Shown: positions 57,496-64,000 of the stretch, piece after piece
Numbering within the stretch: position 1 is the first letter of the stretch
How the letters are laid out: each line of letters opens with the position of its first letter
NCBI RefSeq assembly: GCF_040448685.1
Contig: NZ_CP159290.1
Span: forward strand, 4,526,001-4,590,000
Source of the DNA: Cellulosimicrobium sp. ES-005
GTDB lineage: Bacteria > Actinomycetota > Actinomycetes > Actinomycetales > Cellulomonadaceae
Reading direction: 5' to 3'
DNA length: 64,000 nt
The notes under the pieces: model-generated
What the model saw: the letters and a program-made list of their open reading frames with translations, nothing else
Database searches by the model: none
Told to the model about the DNA's origin: nothing
Position numbers and translations under genes: made by a program

Positions 57496-58967
57496 CAGTA
57501 GGTGCTCCCCTCGATCAGGTAGGGCGCCAGGCCGTGCCGGCCACCCTCGCGTCCGTAGCCCGACTCCTTGTAGCCGCCGAACGGGCTGGTCGGGTCGAAC
57601 CGGTTGAACGTGTTGGACCACACGACGCCCGCACGGAGCTGGTCGGCCATCCAGAGGATGCGCGACCCCTTCTCGGTCCAGATCCCCGCGGACAGGCCGT
57701 ACGGGGTGTTGTTCGCCTTGGCCACGGCCTCGGCAGGGGTGCGGAAGGTCAGGACGCTCAGCACCGGGCCGAAGATCTCCTCGCGCGCGATGCGGTGCGC
57801 TGCGGAGACGCCCGTGAACAGGGTCGGCGCGAACCAATACCCCGACGACGGCAGCTCGCAGTCCGGGCTCCAGCGCGTAGCGCCCTCCGCGGTGCCGGCG
57901 TCGGTGAGCTCGGTGATCCGCGCGAGCTGCTGGGGCGAGTTGATCGCACCGACGTCGGTGTTCTTGTCCATCGGGTCGCCGACGCGCAGCGTGCCGAGGC
58001 GGGCCTTGAGCCGGTCCACGAGCTCCTCGGCGATCGACTCCTGCACGAGCAGGCGCGACCCCGCGCAGCACACCTGGCCCTGGTTGAAGAAGATGCCGTT
58101 GACGATGCCCTCGATCGCCTGGTCGATCGGCGCGTCGTCGAACACGATGTTCGCGGCCTTGCCGCCGAGCTCGAGCGTCGCGTGCTTGCGCGTGCCCGCG
58201 ATCTCCTGCGCGATGCGCTTGCCGACCGGGGTCGAGCCCGTGAACGCGATCTTGTCGACGTCCGGGTGGTTGACCAGGGCCGAGCCCGTGGCACGCGCGC
58301 CGGTCACGATGTTGACGACGCCGGCCGGCAGCTCGGCCTGGCGGAGCAGGTCCGCGAACAGGAGCGCGGTCAGCGGCGTGGTCTCCGCGGGCTTGAGGAC
58401 CACCGTGTTCCCCGTCGCGAGCGCGGGGGCGATCTTCCACGCGAGCATGAGCAGCGGGAAGTTCCACGGGATCACCTGCGCGGCGACGCCGTGCGGGCGC
58501 GGGTCGGGGCCGTAACCCGCGTGCTCGAGCTTGTCGGCCCAGCCCGCGTAGTAGAAGAAGTGCGCCGCCGCCGTCGGGACGTCGACGTCGCGCGACTCGC
58601 GGATCGGCTTGCCGTTGTCGAGCGTCTCGAGCACCGCGAACTCGCGCGAGCGCTCGGCGAGCAGGCGCGCGATGCGGAACAGGTACTTCGCGCGCTCGCG
58701 GCCCGGCATGGGGCCCCACACCTTCTCCTGCGCGCGGCGCGCGGCGCGGACGGCGCGGTCGACGTCCTCCTCGGTCGCCTCCGCGACCTCGGCGAGGACC
58801 TCCTCCGTGGCGGGGTTGACGGTCTTGAACGAGCCGGAGTCCGACGCCGGCGTGAACTCGCCGTCGATGAAGAGGCCGTACGACGACGCGATGTCGACGA
58901 CGGCGCGCGACTCGGGGGCCGGCGCGTACTCGAACGGCGAGCCGGCCGTGCTAGCTGTGGTGGTCAT
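57495..58967 (-). CDS. Aldehyde dehydrogenase (full length)
   Basis: The 490-residue NAD(P)-dependent enzyme has VIPWNFPLLMLAWKIAPAL, FTGSTPVGKRIAQEIAG, catalytic Glu in LELGGKAANIVF and catalytic Cys in NQGQVCCAGSRLLVQ. It lies 18 bases downstream of deoC on the same strand, so it probably oxidises the acetaldehyde released from deoxyribose-5-phosphate to acetate. Other aldehydes are possible. The stop overlaps the short family member as TGATG. Confidence 0.9.
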   Translation of the reverse strand: MTTTASTAGSPFEYAPAPESRAVVDIASSYGLFIDGEFTPASDSGSFKTVNPATEEVLAEVAEATEEDVDRAVRAARRAQEKVWGPMPGRERAKYLFRIARLLAERSREFAVLETLDNGKPIRESRDVDVPTAAAHFFYYAGWADKLEHAGYGPDPRPHGVAAQVIPWNFPLLMLAWKIAPALATGNTVVLKPAETTPLTALLFADLLRQAELPAGVVNIVTGARATGSALVNHPDVDKIAFTGSTPVGKRIAQEIAGTRKHATLELGGKAANIVFDDAPIDQAIEGIVNGIFFNQGQVCCAGSRLLVQESIAEELVDRLKARLGTLRVGDPMDKNTDVGAINSPQQLARITELTDAGTAEGATRWSPDCELPSSGYWFAPTLFTGVSAAHRIAREEIFGPVLSVLTFRTPAEAVAKANNTPYGLSAGIWTEKGSRILWMADQLRAGVVWSNTFNRFDPTSPFGGYKESGYGREGGRHGLAPYLIEGSTY

Positions 58968-58985
58968 GGTGTCCTTCAGTCCGGC

Positions 58986-60047
58986 TCAGTCGACGGTCAC
59001 GTAGTCGGGGCCCCAGTAGGTGCCGGTGGCGAGCTTGTTGCGCTGCATGAGCACGTCGTTGAGCAGCGACGACGCCCCGAACCGGAACCAGTCGGGGTCG
59101 AGCCAGTCGCCGCCCGCGGTCTCGTTGACCGCGACGAGGTACTTGATGGCGTCCTTCGACGTGCGGATGCCGCCCGCGGGCTTGACCCCGATCGGGACGC
59201 CGGTGAGGGCACGGAAGTCGCGCACGGCCTCGAGCATGACGATCGTCACCGGGAGCGTCGCGGCGGGGGAGACTTTGCCGGTGCTCGTCTTGATGAAGTC
59301 GGCGCCCGCGAGCATCGCGAGCCACGACGCGCGGCGCACGTTGTCGTACGTGGCGAGCTCGCCCGTCTCGAGGATGACCTTGAGGTGCGCGTGGTGGCCG
59401 TTCGCCCGGCACTCCTCGCGCACGGCGACGATGTCCTCGTAGACCTGGGCGTAGCGTCCCGAGAGGAAGGCGCCGCGGTCGATGACCATGTCGATCTCGT
59501 CCGCGCCGGCCTCGACGGCGTCGCGCGTGTCCGCGAGGCGCACCGCGCGGCTCGCGCGGCCCGACGGGAACGCGGTCGAGACGGCGGCGACCTTGACGCC
59601 GGTCCCGGCGAGGGCCTCCACGGCGACGGGGACGAGGTCGTTGTACACGCACACGGCGGCCGCCGACGGGCACGTCGGGTCGGCGGGCTCGGGGCGCACG
59701 GCCTTCGCGGCGAGCGCTCGTACCTTGCCGGGCGTGTCCGCGCCCTCGAGCGTCGTGAGGTCGACCATGCGGATGATCGTGTCGAGCGCCCAGGCCTTGG
59801 ACGTCGTCTTGATCGACCGGGTGCCCAGGGCGGCCGCGCGGCCGTCGGCGCCGACCTTGTCGACGCCCGGCAGCCCGTGCAGGTAGCGGCGCCAGGCGGT
59901 GTCGTCGAGGAGGGCGGAACCCGTCACGGAGCGCGCGAGATCGGCGATCTCGGCGGCGGACCGGTCGGCCGAACCCGGGGTCGCCGGGGCCGCTCCGGTA
60001 CCCGCCCGGCCGGTCTGCGCGACCGACGTCGGTGTCGTTGTGCTCAT
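58986..60047 (-). CDS. deoC: Deoxyribose-phosphate aldolase
   Basis: This 353-residue class I aldolase splits deoxyribose-5-phosphate into glyceraldehyde-3-phosphate and acetaldehyde. The Schiff-base Lys lies in DFIKTSTGKVSPAATLP, the second Lys in GVKPAGGIRT, and VCVYNDLVPVAVEAL is a family segment. It is of the longer type, with an N-terminal extension of about 70 residues. A TAACCT hexamer six bases before the ATG suggests a leaderless start. Two aldehyde dehydrogenase genes follow in the same operon. Confidence 0.94.
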   Translation of the reverse strand: MSTTTPTSVAQTGRAGTGAAPATPGSADRSAAEIADLARSVTGSALLDDTAWRRYLHGLPGVDKVGADGRAAALGTRSIKTTSKAWALDTIIRMVDLTTLEGADTPGKVRALAAKAVRPEPADPTCPSAAAVCVYNDLVPVAVEALAGTGVKVAAVSTAFPSGRASRAVRLADTRDAVEAGADEIDMVIDRGAFLSGRYAQVYEDIVAVREECRANGHHAHLKVILETGELATYDNVRRASWLAMLAGADFIKTSTGKVSPAATLPVTIVMLEAVRDFRALTGVPIGVKPAGGIRTSKDAIKYLVAVNETAGGDWLDPDWFRFGASSLLNDVLMQRNKLATGTYWGPDYVTVD

Positions 60048-60059
60048 CGCCCCAGGTTA
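60048..60059 (-). promoter_or_regulatory. Putative leaderless promoter of deoC
   Basis: TAACCT on the minus strand at 60059-60054, then 6 bases to the ATG at 60047. Confidence 0.5.
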
Positions 60060-60116
60060 CCCGCCGGTACGCCTCGCTGAGCCGACCGGGCGGAGGCTCC
60101 GGTGCTGGCCCCGGAG

Positions 60117-60794
60117 TCAGGCGACGGGTTCGGCGCTGTCGAGGAACCACCAGTGCTTGTCGCTGCGCTCGCACTCCGCCACCATCGCGCGCTCGATCAC
60201 CTTGCCTCGGGACCCGTCAGCGTGAACGAGCCACTGCAGGGGCTTGTTGTAGAAGCGAAGGCCGCCTCGGCAGGTCGGGCACTCCCCGGTGAACCGCGCG
60301 AGCCCGAGCCGATGGTTCCATCCCGTCAGAGCGGGAAGGAAAGATGGCCCGACGTGCTGAGTCTCGTGTTTCGCGACCCGTCGTAGCGCGAGGGCGACGA
60401 TCGCACCGGCGGTGCACACGACGAACACTGCTAGTGCCCACGGTTCGGTCGAGGGAGCCAGGCGACCAGCGTTCAGCGACCGGATCAGCGGCGCGAACAC
60501 CGATGCCCCGCCGGCGAGCGAGACGATCCCGAGCACGAGGCTGGCCCAGCCCAGAACCGACTGGGTGAGCGGGCTCGCCCAGTGCCACTTGACGGTGTAC
60601 CTCGCCGACGGCTCGTCAGGAACTGACGGGGCAACGGTGATGTCGCCGCCCGCCTGATAGATCGAACCGGTGACCCGGGCCTCGTGGACGCTGTTCGCCG
60701 TCCCGGCCGGCCCTGTGACGAGCGGGGTACCGCAGCTGTTGCAGAACCGCGCCTGCTCGTCCTGCGCCTGTCCGCACGATCGGCATGTCATCAT
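60117..60794 (-). CDS. Zinc-ribbon membrane protein with a YQAGGD motif, probably acquired
   Basis: The 225-residue protein has an N-terminal zinc ribbon (CRSC at 4-7, CNSC at 18-21), then TGSIYQAGGDITV at about 43-54, two membrane helices (about 80-105 and 118-138) and a C-terminal part with CPTC (172-175), a further Cys and W-rich end. The YQAGGD motif resembles short linkers seen in proteins of bacterial conflict systems; that comparison is from memory. Base composition is clearly less GC-rich than its neighbours. It interrupts a salvage gene order. Function unknown. Confidence 0.6.
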   Translation of the reverse strand: MMTCRSCGQAQDEQARFCNSCGTPLVTGPAGTANSVHEARVTGSIYQAGGDITVAPSVPDEPSARYTVKWHWASPLTQSVLGWASLVLGIVSLAGGASVFAPLIRSLNAGRLAPSTEPWALAVFVVCTAGAIVALALRRVAKHETQHVGPSFLPALTGWNHRLGLARFTGECPTCRGGLRFYNKPLQWLVHADGSRGKVIERAMVAECERSDKHWWFLDSAEPVA

Positions 60795-60934
60795 CTCGTC
60801 CCCCTACGACGGCATCGTGAACTCGCAGAGGATTCTGTCGTGCGGCACTGACATCGCCTCGACGGCGAGGCTCTGCCCCGCCATCGAGGCCGGTCGCACG
60901 CTGCAGCGGGCGAACGCTCGTGGGCAGGACCTCT
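60795..60934. other. Gap before the zinc-ribbon gene
   Basis: About 140 bases, less GC-rich than usual. CAGAAT on the minus strand (about 60836-60831) is a possible -10 for the zinc-ribbon gene. Nothing else recognised. Confidence 0.4.
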
Positions 60935-62779
60935 CTAGATGCCCAGCGCCCTCTGCATGTCGGCCTTGACGCGGTCGAGGCGGTCGCGCGCGGCGGCGCG
61001 AGCCGCCGTGAGGTCGGCATGCGACGCGTCGGGGGCGACGGGCAGCACGACCTCGAGGTAGCACTTCACCTTGGGCTCGGTGCCGCTCGGGCGGACGATG
61101 ACGCGCGTGCCGTCGGCGGTGAGGATCCGCACGCCGTCGGTGGGCGGCAGGCCGTCGAGGCCGGCGGACAGGTCGGCGACGTCCGAGACGCCCGCACCCG
61201 CGAGCGTGCGCGGGGGAGCGGCGCGCAGGTGCGTCATCGTCTCGCCGATGCGGTCGAGGTCGGTGAACCGCGCGGAGAGCTGGTCGCTCACGTGGAGGCC
61301 GTGCCGGCGCGCCAGGTCGTCGAGCGCGTCGACGAGCGAGCGGCCCTCCGCCTTGAGGCGGTTGGCGAGCTGCGCGACGAGCAGCGCGGCGCTGATCCCG
61401 TCCTTGTCCCGGACGTGCGCGGGGTCGACGCAGTAGCCGAGCGCCTCCTCGTACCCGAAGACGAGCCCGTCGACGCGCGAGATCCACTTGAAGCCCGTGA
61501 GCGTCGTCGCGAAGCCGAGGCCGTGCGCGGCGGCGATCTTCCCGAGCAGTCGCGAGGACACGACCGAGCACGCGAGCACCCCGCCGGCGGCGCCGGACGC
61601 CGCGACGCGCCGCGCGACGTCGTCGCCGAGCAGCGCGCCGACCTCGTCGCCGTGCAGCGTGCGCCACCCGTTGGAGCGGGCGGTCTCCGCGCCCTGGTAC
61701 GTCCCGACGCGCGGGTCGAACACCGCGACCGCGCAGCGGTCGGCGTCGGGGTCGTTGGCGAGCACGACGTCGGCCGCGGAGTCCTGCGCGACGGCGAGCG
61801 CGAGGTCCATCGCGCCCGGCTCCTCGGGGTTGGGGAACGCGACGGAGGGGAAGTCCGGGTTCGGGTCGAGCTGCTCCTCGACCGGGACCACGGTCGTGAA
61901 GCCCGCGTCGCGCAGCACGTGCGCGACCGTCTCGCCGCCCACGCCGTGCAGCGCGGTGGTGACGACCTTGAGCCGGCGAGGGGCGCCGTCCGACAGCGCG
62001 AGGACCGCGCGGACGTACGCGCCGACGACCTCCTGGTCCAGGACGGTCCAGCCCCCGCTCGCGCGCGGGACCGACCGTGCCGGGCCGACGGCCGCGATCG
62101 CGGTGGCGATGCGCGCGTCGTAGGGAGGGACGATCTGGGCGCCCTGGCCCGAGTCCGTGACGACCCGTCCGCCGAGGTAGACCTTGTACCCGTTGTCGGC
62201 CGGCGGGTTGTGGCTCGCGGTGACCATGACGCCCGCGTCCGCACCGAGGTGGCGCACGGCGAACGCGAGGACCGGCGTCGGGAGCGCCGAGGGCAGGACG
62301 AGGACGTCCAGCCCCGCCGCGGTGAGCACGGCCGCGCTGTCGACGGCGAACGTGCGCGAGCGGTGCCGGGCGTCGAACCCGACGACGACGCGCGGGCGGG
62401 CCGCGCCACCAGCGCCCGCGGGACCGAGCGCGTCGAGCAGGTAGGCCCCGAGCCCCGCCGCCGCGCGGATCACGACGGCGCGGTTCATGCGGTGCGGGCC
62501 GGCGGCCATGCGCCCGCGCAGCCCGGCGGTCCCGAACTCCAGCGGGCCGGAGAACCGGTCCTGCAGCTCGGTGAGGGCCGCGACGCGCACGTCGTGCTGG
62601 CGCGGGTCGGGCGAGTCGGCCAGGTCGAGGAGGTGCCGGAGCTCGTCCTGGTCGCCTGCGTCGACGTCGTCGTCGATCCACGCAGCGACGCGCTCGAGGA
62701 ACGCGCCGCGGTCGGTCCCCGGATCGAACGTCGGGTCGTCGGCAGGGTCGGTCCGGTACCCGGCGGTGCGGTCCGTCAT
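60935..62779 (-). CDS. Phospho-sugar mutase, PGM2-like (probable phosphopentomutase role)
   Basis: The 614-residue alpha-D-phosphohexomutase family enzyme has the N-terminal GTAGLRGRMAAGPHRMNRAVV, the phosphoserine loop VMVTASHNPPADNGYKVYLG, the metal loop NDPDADRCAVAVF and the sugar-phosphate region IVRPSGTEPKVKCYLEV. The length and the GTAGLRG start are those of PGM2-type mutases, which act on (deoxy)ribose phosphates as well as hexose phosphates. One base separates it from purine nucleoside phosphorylase. No DeoB is in the window, so this enzyme probably links the phosphorylases to deoC. Confidence 0.87.
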   Translation of the reverse strand: MTDRTAGYRTDPADDPTFDPGTDRGAFLERVAAWIDDDVDAGDQDELRHLLDLADSPDPRQHDVRVAALTELQDRFSGPLEFGTAGLRGRMAAGPHRMNRAVVIRAAAGLGAYLLDALGPAGAGGAARPRVVVGFDARHRSRTFAVDSAAVLTAAGLDVLVLPSALPTPVLAFAVRHLGADAGVMVTASHNPPADNGYKVYLGGRVVTDSGQGAQIVPPYDARIATAIAAVGPARSVPRASGGWTVLDQEVVGAYVRAVLALSDGAPRRLKVVTTALHGVGGETVAHVLRDAGFTTVVPVEEQLDPNPDFPSVAFPNPEEPGAMDLALAVAQDSAADVVLANDPDADRCAVAVFDPRVGTYQGAETARSNGWRTLHGDEVGALLGDDVARRVAASGAAGGVLACSVVSSRLLGKIAAAHGLGFATTLTGFKWISRVDGLVFGYEEALGYCVDPAHVRDKDGISAALLVAQLANRLKAEGRSLVDALDDLARRHGLHVSDQLSARFTDLDRIGETMTHLRAAPPRTLAGAGVSDVADLSAGLDGLPPTDGVRILTADGTRVIVRPSGTEPKVKCYLEVVLPVAPDASHADLTAARAAARDRLDRVKADMQRALGI

Positions 62780-62780
62780 G

Positions 62781-63632
62781 TCACACCAGCTTCGCGATGT
62801 CGGCCAGGAGTGCGCTGATCCGGGGCCCCGCGGCCTGGCCGGCCTCGATGACCTCGGCGTGGGAGAGCGGCGTCGGGCTGATCCCGGCGGCGAGGTTCGT
62901 CACGAGCGAGACGCCGAGCACCTCCAGGCCGCAGTGGCGGGCGGCGATGGCCTCGAGCGTCGTGGACATGCCGACCAGGTCGGCGCCGAGGATCCCCGCC
63001 ATCCGCACCTCGGCGGGAGTCTCGTAGTGCGGCCCGGGGAACTGCGCGTACACGCCCTCCGGGAGGGTCGGGTCGACGCGGTGCGCGAGCTCGCGCAGGC
63101 GCGGCGAGTAGACGTCGGTGAGGTCCACGAACGTCGGGCCCTCCAGCGGGCTGCGGGCCGTGAGGTTGATGTGGTCGGAGAGCAGCACCGGCGTGCCCGC
63201 TCCCCAGTCCTGGTTCAGTCCGCCGCACCCGTTCGTGAGGATGAGCGTCTCCGCGCCCGTCGCGGCGGCCGTGCGCACGCCGTGCACGACGGCGCGCACG
63301 CCCTTGCCCTCGTACAGGTGCGTGCGCGAGCCGAGCACGAGCGCGTGCCGGACGGAGCCGTCCGCACGCTCGACCCGGATCGACCGCGTCACCGAGAGGT
63401 GGCCCGCGACGGCAGGGGCGGAGAAGCCCGGGATCTCGTGCGTGGGGACCTCCGCGACGACGTCGCCCAGGAGCTCCGCGGCCCCGCCCCACCCCGAGCC
63501 CAGCACGAGCGCCATGTCGTGGCCCTCGACCCCCGTGGCCTCGGCGATGTGGTCGGCGGCGGCCCGCGCCACGAGGAACGGGTCGGTGGCGGGGTCGTCG
63601 AGCGGGGGTGTGCTCGCAGGCGTCGTCGTCAT
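62781..63632 (-). CDS. punA: Purine-nucleoside phosphorylase
   Basis: This 283-residue trimeric-type enzyme splits inosine and guanosine, and their deoxy forms, into base and sugar-1-phosphate. Motifs are VLGSGWGG (phosphate loop), TRTHLYEGKG-like SRTHLYEGKG, LTNGCGGLNQDW, QFPGPHYETPAEVRM and GMSTTLEAIAARHCGLEVLG. ATG at 63632 was chosen: TAGCCT lies exactly seven bases upstream on the minus strand, and the longer frame crosses the promoter. It starts the operon with the phospho-sugar mutase and is divergent from lpdA. Confidence 0.94.
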   Translation of the reverse strand: MTTTPASTPPLDDPATDPFLVARAAADHIAEATGVEGHDMALVLGSGWGGAAELLGDVVAEVPTHEIPGFSAPAVAGHLSVTRSIRVERADGSVRHALVLGSRTHLYEGKGVRAVVHGVRTAAATGAETLILTNGCGGLNQDWGAGTPVLLSDHINLTARSPLEGPTFVDLTDVYSPRLRELAHRVDPTLPEGVYAQFPGPHYETPAEVRMAGILGADLVGMSTTLEAIAARHCGLEVLGVSLVTNLAAGISPTPLSHAEVIEAGQAAGPRISALLADIAKLV

Positions 63633-63645
63633 GGACGCAAGGCTA
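63633..63645 (-). promoter_or_regulatory. Leaderless promoter of the punA operon
   Basis: TAGCCT on the minus strand at 63645-63640, then 7 bases to the ATG at 63632. Confidence 0.6.
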
Positions 63646-63747
63646 GTCCGTCCCCGGGCGCCCGACCCGACGAGCGGCGACGCCGCCGCACGGCCCTGAC
63701 CGGCGCCGTCGTCTCGCATGCTGACACCGCGGGACGCGACGGCCTGA

Positions 63748-63760
63748 CAGAATGTCCGGC
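63748..63760 (+). promoter_or_regulatory. Putative leaderless promoter of lpdA
   Basis: CAGAAT at 63748-63753, then 7 bases to GTG 63761. Confidence 0.5.
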
Positions 63761-64000
63761 GTGACGCACGCGAGCATCGACCATCAGGCCACCCGCATCG
63801 TCGTCCTCGGAGGCGGGCCCGGCGGCTACGAGGCCGCTCTCGTCGCCCGCCGGCTCGGCGCCGACGTGACCGTCGTCGAACGCCAGGGCCTGGGTGGCGC
63901 GGCCGTGCTCACGGACGTCGTCCCCTCCAAGACCCTCATCGCGACCGCCGACTGGATGACCATCGCGGAGCGCGCCGCCGAGCTCGGGATCCGCCTGCCC
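63761..64000 (+). CDS. lpdA: NAD(P)H-quinone dehydrogenase LpdA, N-terminal part
   Basis: The first 80 residues are in the window and the gene runs off the right edge. The FAD-binding fingerprint IVVLGGGPGGYEAALVARRLG is followed by VVERQGLGGAAVLTDVVPSK. In lipoamide dehydrogenases this region is GGTCxxxxCIPSK with a redox-active disulfide; here both Cys positions are Ala and Val. The GGAAVLTD-VPSKTLIATA pattern matches mycobacterial LpdA (Rv3303c), which reduces quinones and does not act in pyruvate dehydrogenase. The GTG start at 63761 has a CAGAAT hexamer seven bases upstream. Confidence 0.88.
   Translation, partial: MTHASIDHQATRIVVLGGGPGGYEAALVARRLGADVTVVERQGLGGAAVLTDVVPSKTLIATADWMTIAERAAELGIRLP

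Overview
The window looks like a chromosomal segment of a high-GC Gram-positive actinobacterium. Codon third positions are almost all G or C, most genes start with GTG or ATG in overlapping GTGA/ATGA junctions, and actinobacterial markers are present: mshB (mycothiol), an actinobacterial-type dapD, DUF3117, folP2-like, sigE-rseA-htrA-tatB and a mycobacterial-type lpdA. The gene set fits Micrococcales (Cellulomonadaceae/Promicromonosporaceae). That placement is inferred from gene content, not from a phylogeny. I see no rRNA, tRNA, CRISPR array, prophage or insertion sequence; the window is mostly core and housekeeping with a few accessory genes.

Layout. 0-1.2 kb: a DUF1801 gene fragment and a small membrane protein/winged-helix regulator pair. 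1.6-8.8 kb: a peptide ABC transporter (lipoprotein, two permeases, fused ATPase) interrupted by an antisense PH-domain gene. 8.9-10.7 kb: a BCCT osmolyte transporter. 10.9-17.3 kb: typA, mshB, a DUF6113-like membrane protein and a large VanW-domain surface protein. 17.3-20.2 kb: an aromatic amino acid triad (ACT-domain protein, pheA, tyrA). 20.2-27.9 kb: ferredoxin, the lysine/DAP genes dapC, dapD and dapE, citrate synthase and a LOG-family hydrolase. 27.9-32.7 kb: folP2-like, a PIG-V-like mannosyltransferase, DUF3117, leucyl aminopeptidase and an O-methyltransferase. 32.8-39.1 kb: the envelope-stress module sigE-rseA-htrA-tatB, then trpS, a 2'-5' RNA ligase-like protein and a YihY-family protein. 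39.5-43.0 kb: sdhCDAB on the minus strand. 43.3-45.6 kb: manC and an M20 amidohydrolase.

45.8-63.6 kb is a nucleoside uptake and catabolism superlocus. A BMP-type lipoprotein, a double ATPase and two permeases import nucleosides. Cytidine deaminase, thymidine phosphorylase, adenosine deaminase and purine nucleoside phosphorylase release (deoxy)ribose-1-phosphate. A PGM2-like phospho-sugar mutase probably converts this to the 5-phosphate, deoC cleaves deoxyribose-5-phosphate, and the adjacent aldehyde dehydrogenase can oxidise the acetaldehyde. Three less understood items sit inside: two DUF202 membrane proteins plus a papain/C39-like putative cysteine peptidase, a short aldehyde dehydrogenase without catalytic residues, and a lower-GC zinc-ribbon membrane protein that looks inserted. 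The window ends in lpdA.

The most striking regulatory feature is repeated use of leaderless promoters: a TANNNT hexamer 6-7 bases before the start codon. In five cases the TAG stop codon of the upstream gene is itself the first three bases of that hexamer. dapD and dapE are served by two mirror-image copies in a 36-base gap.
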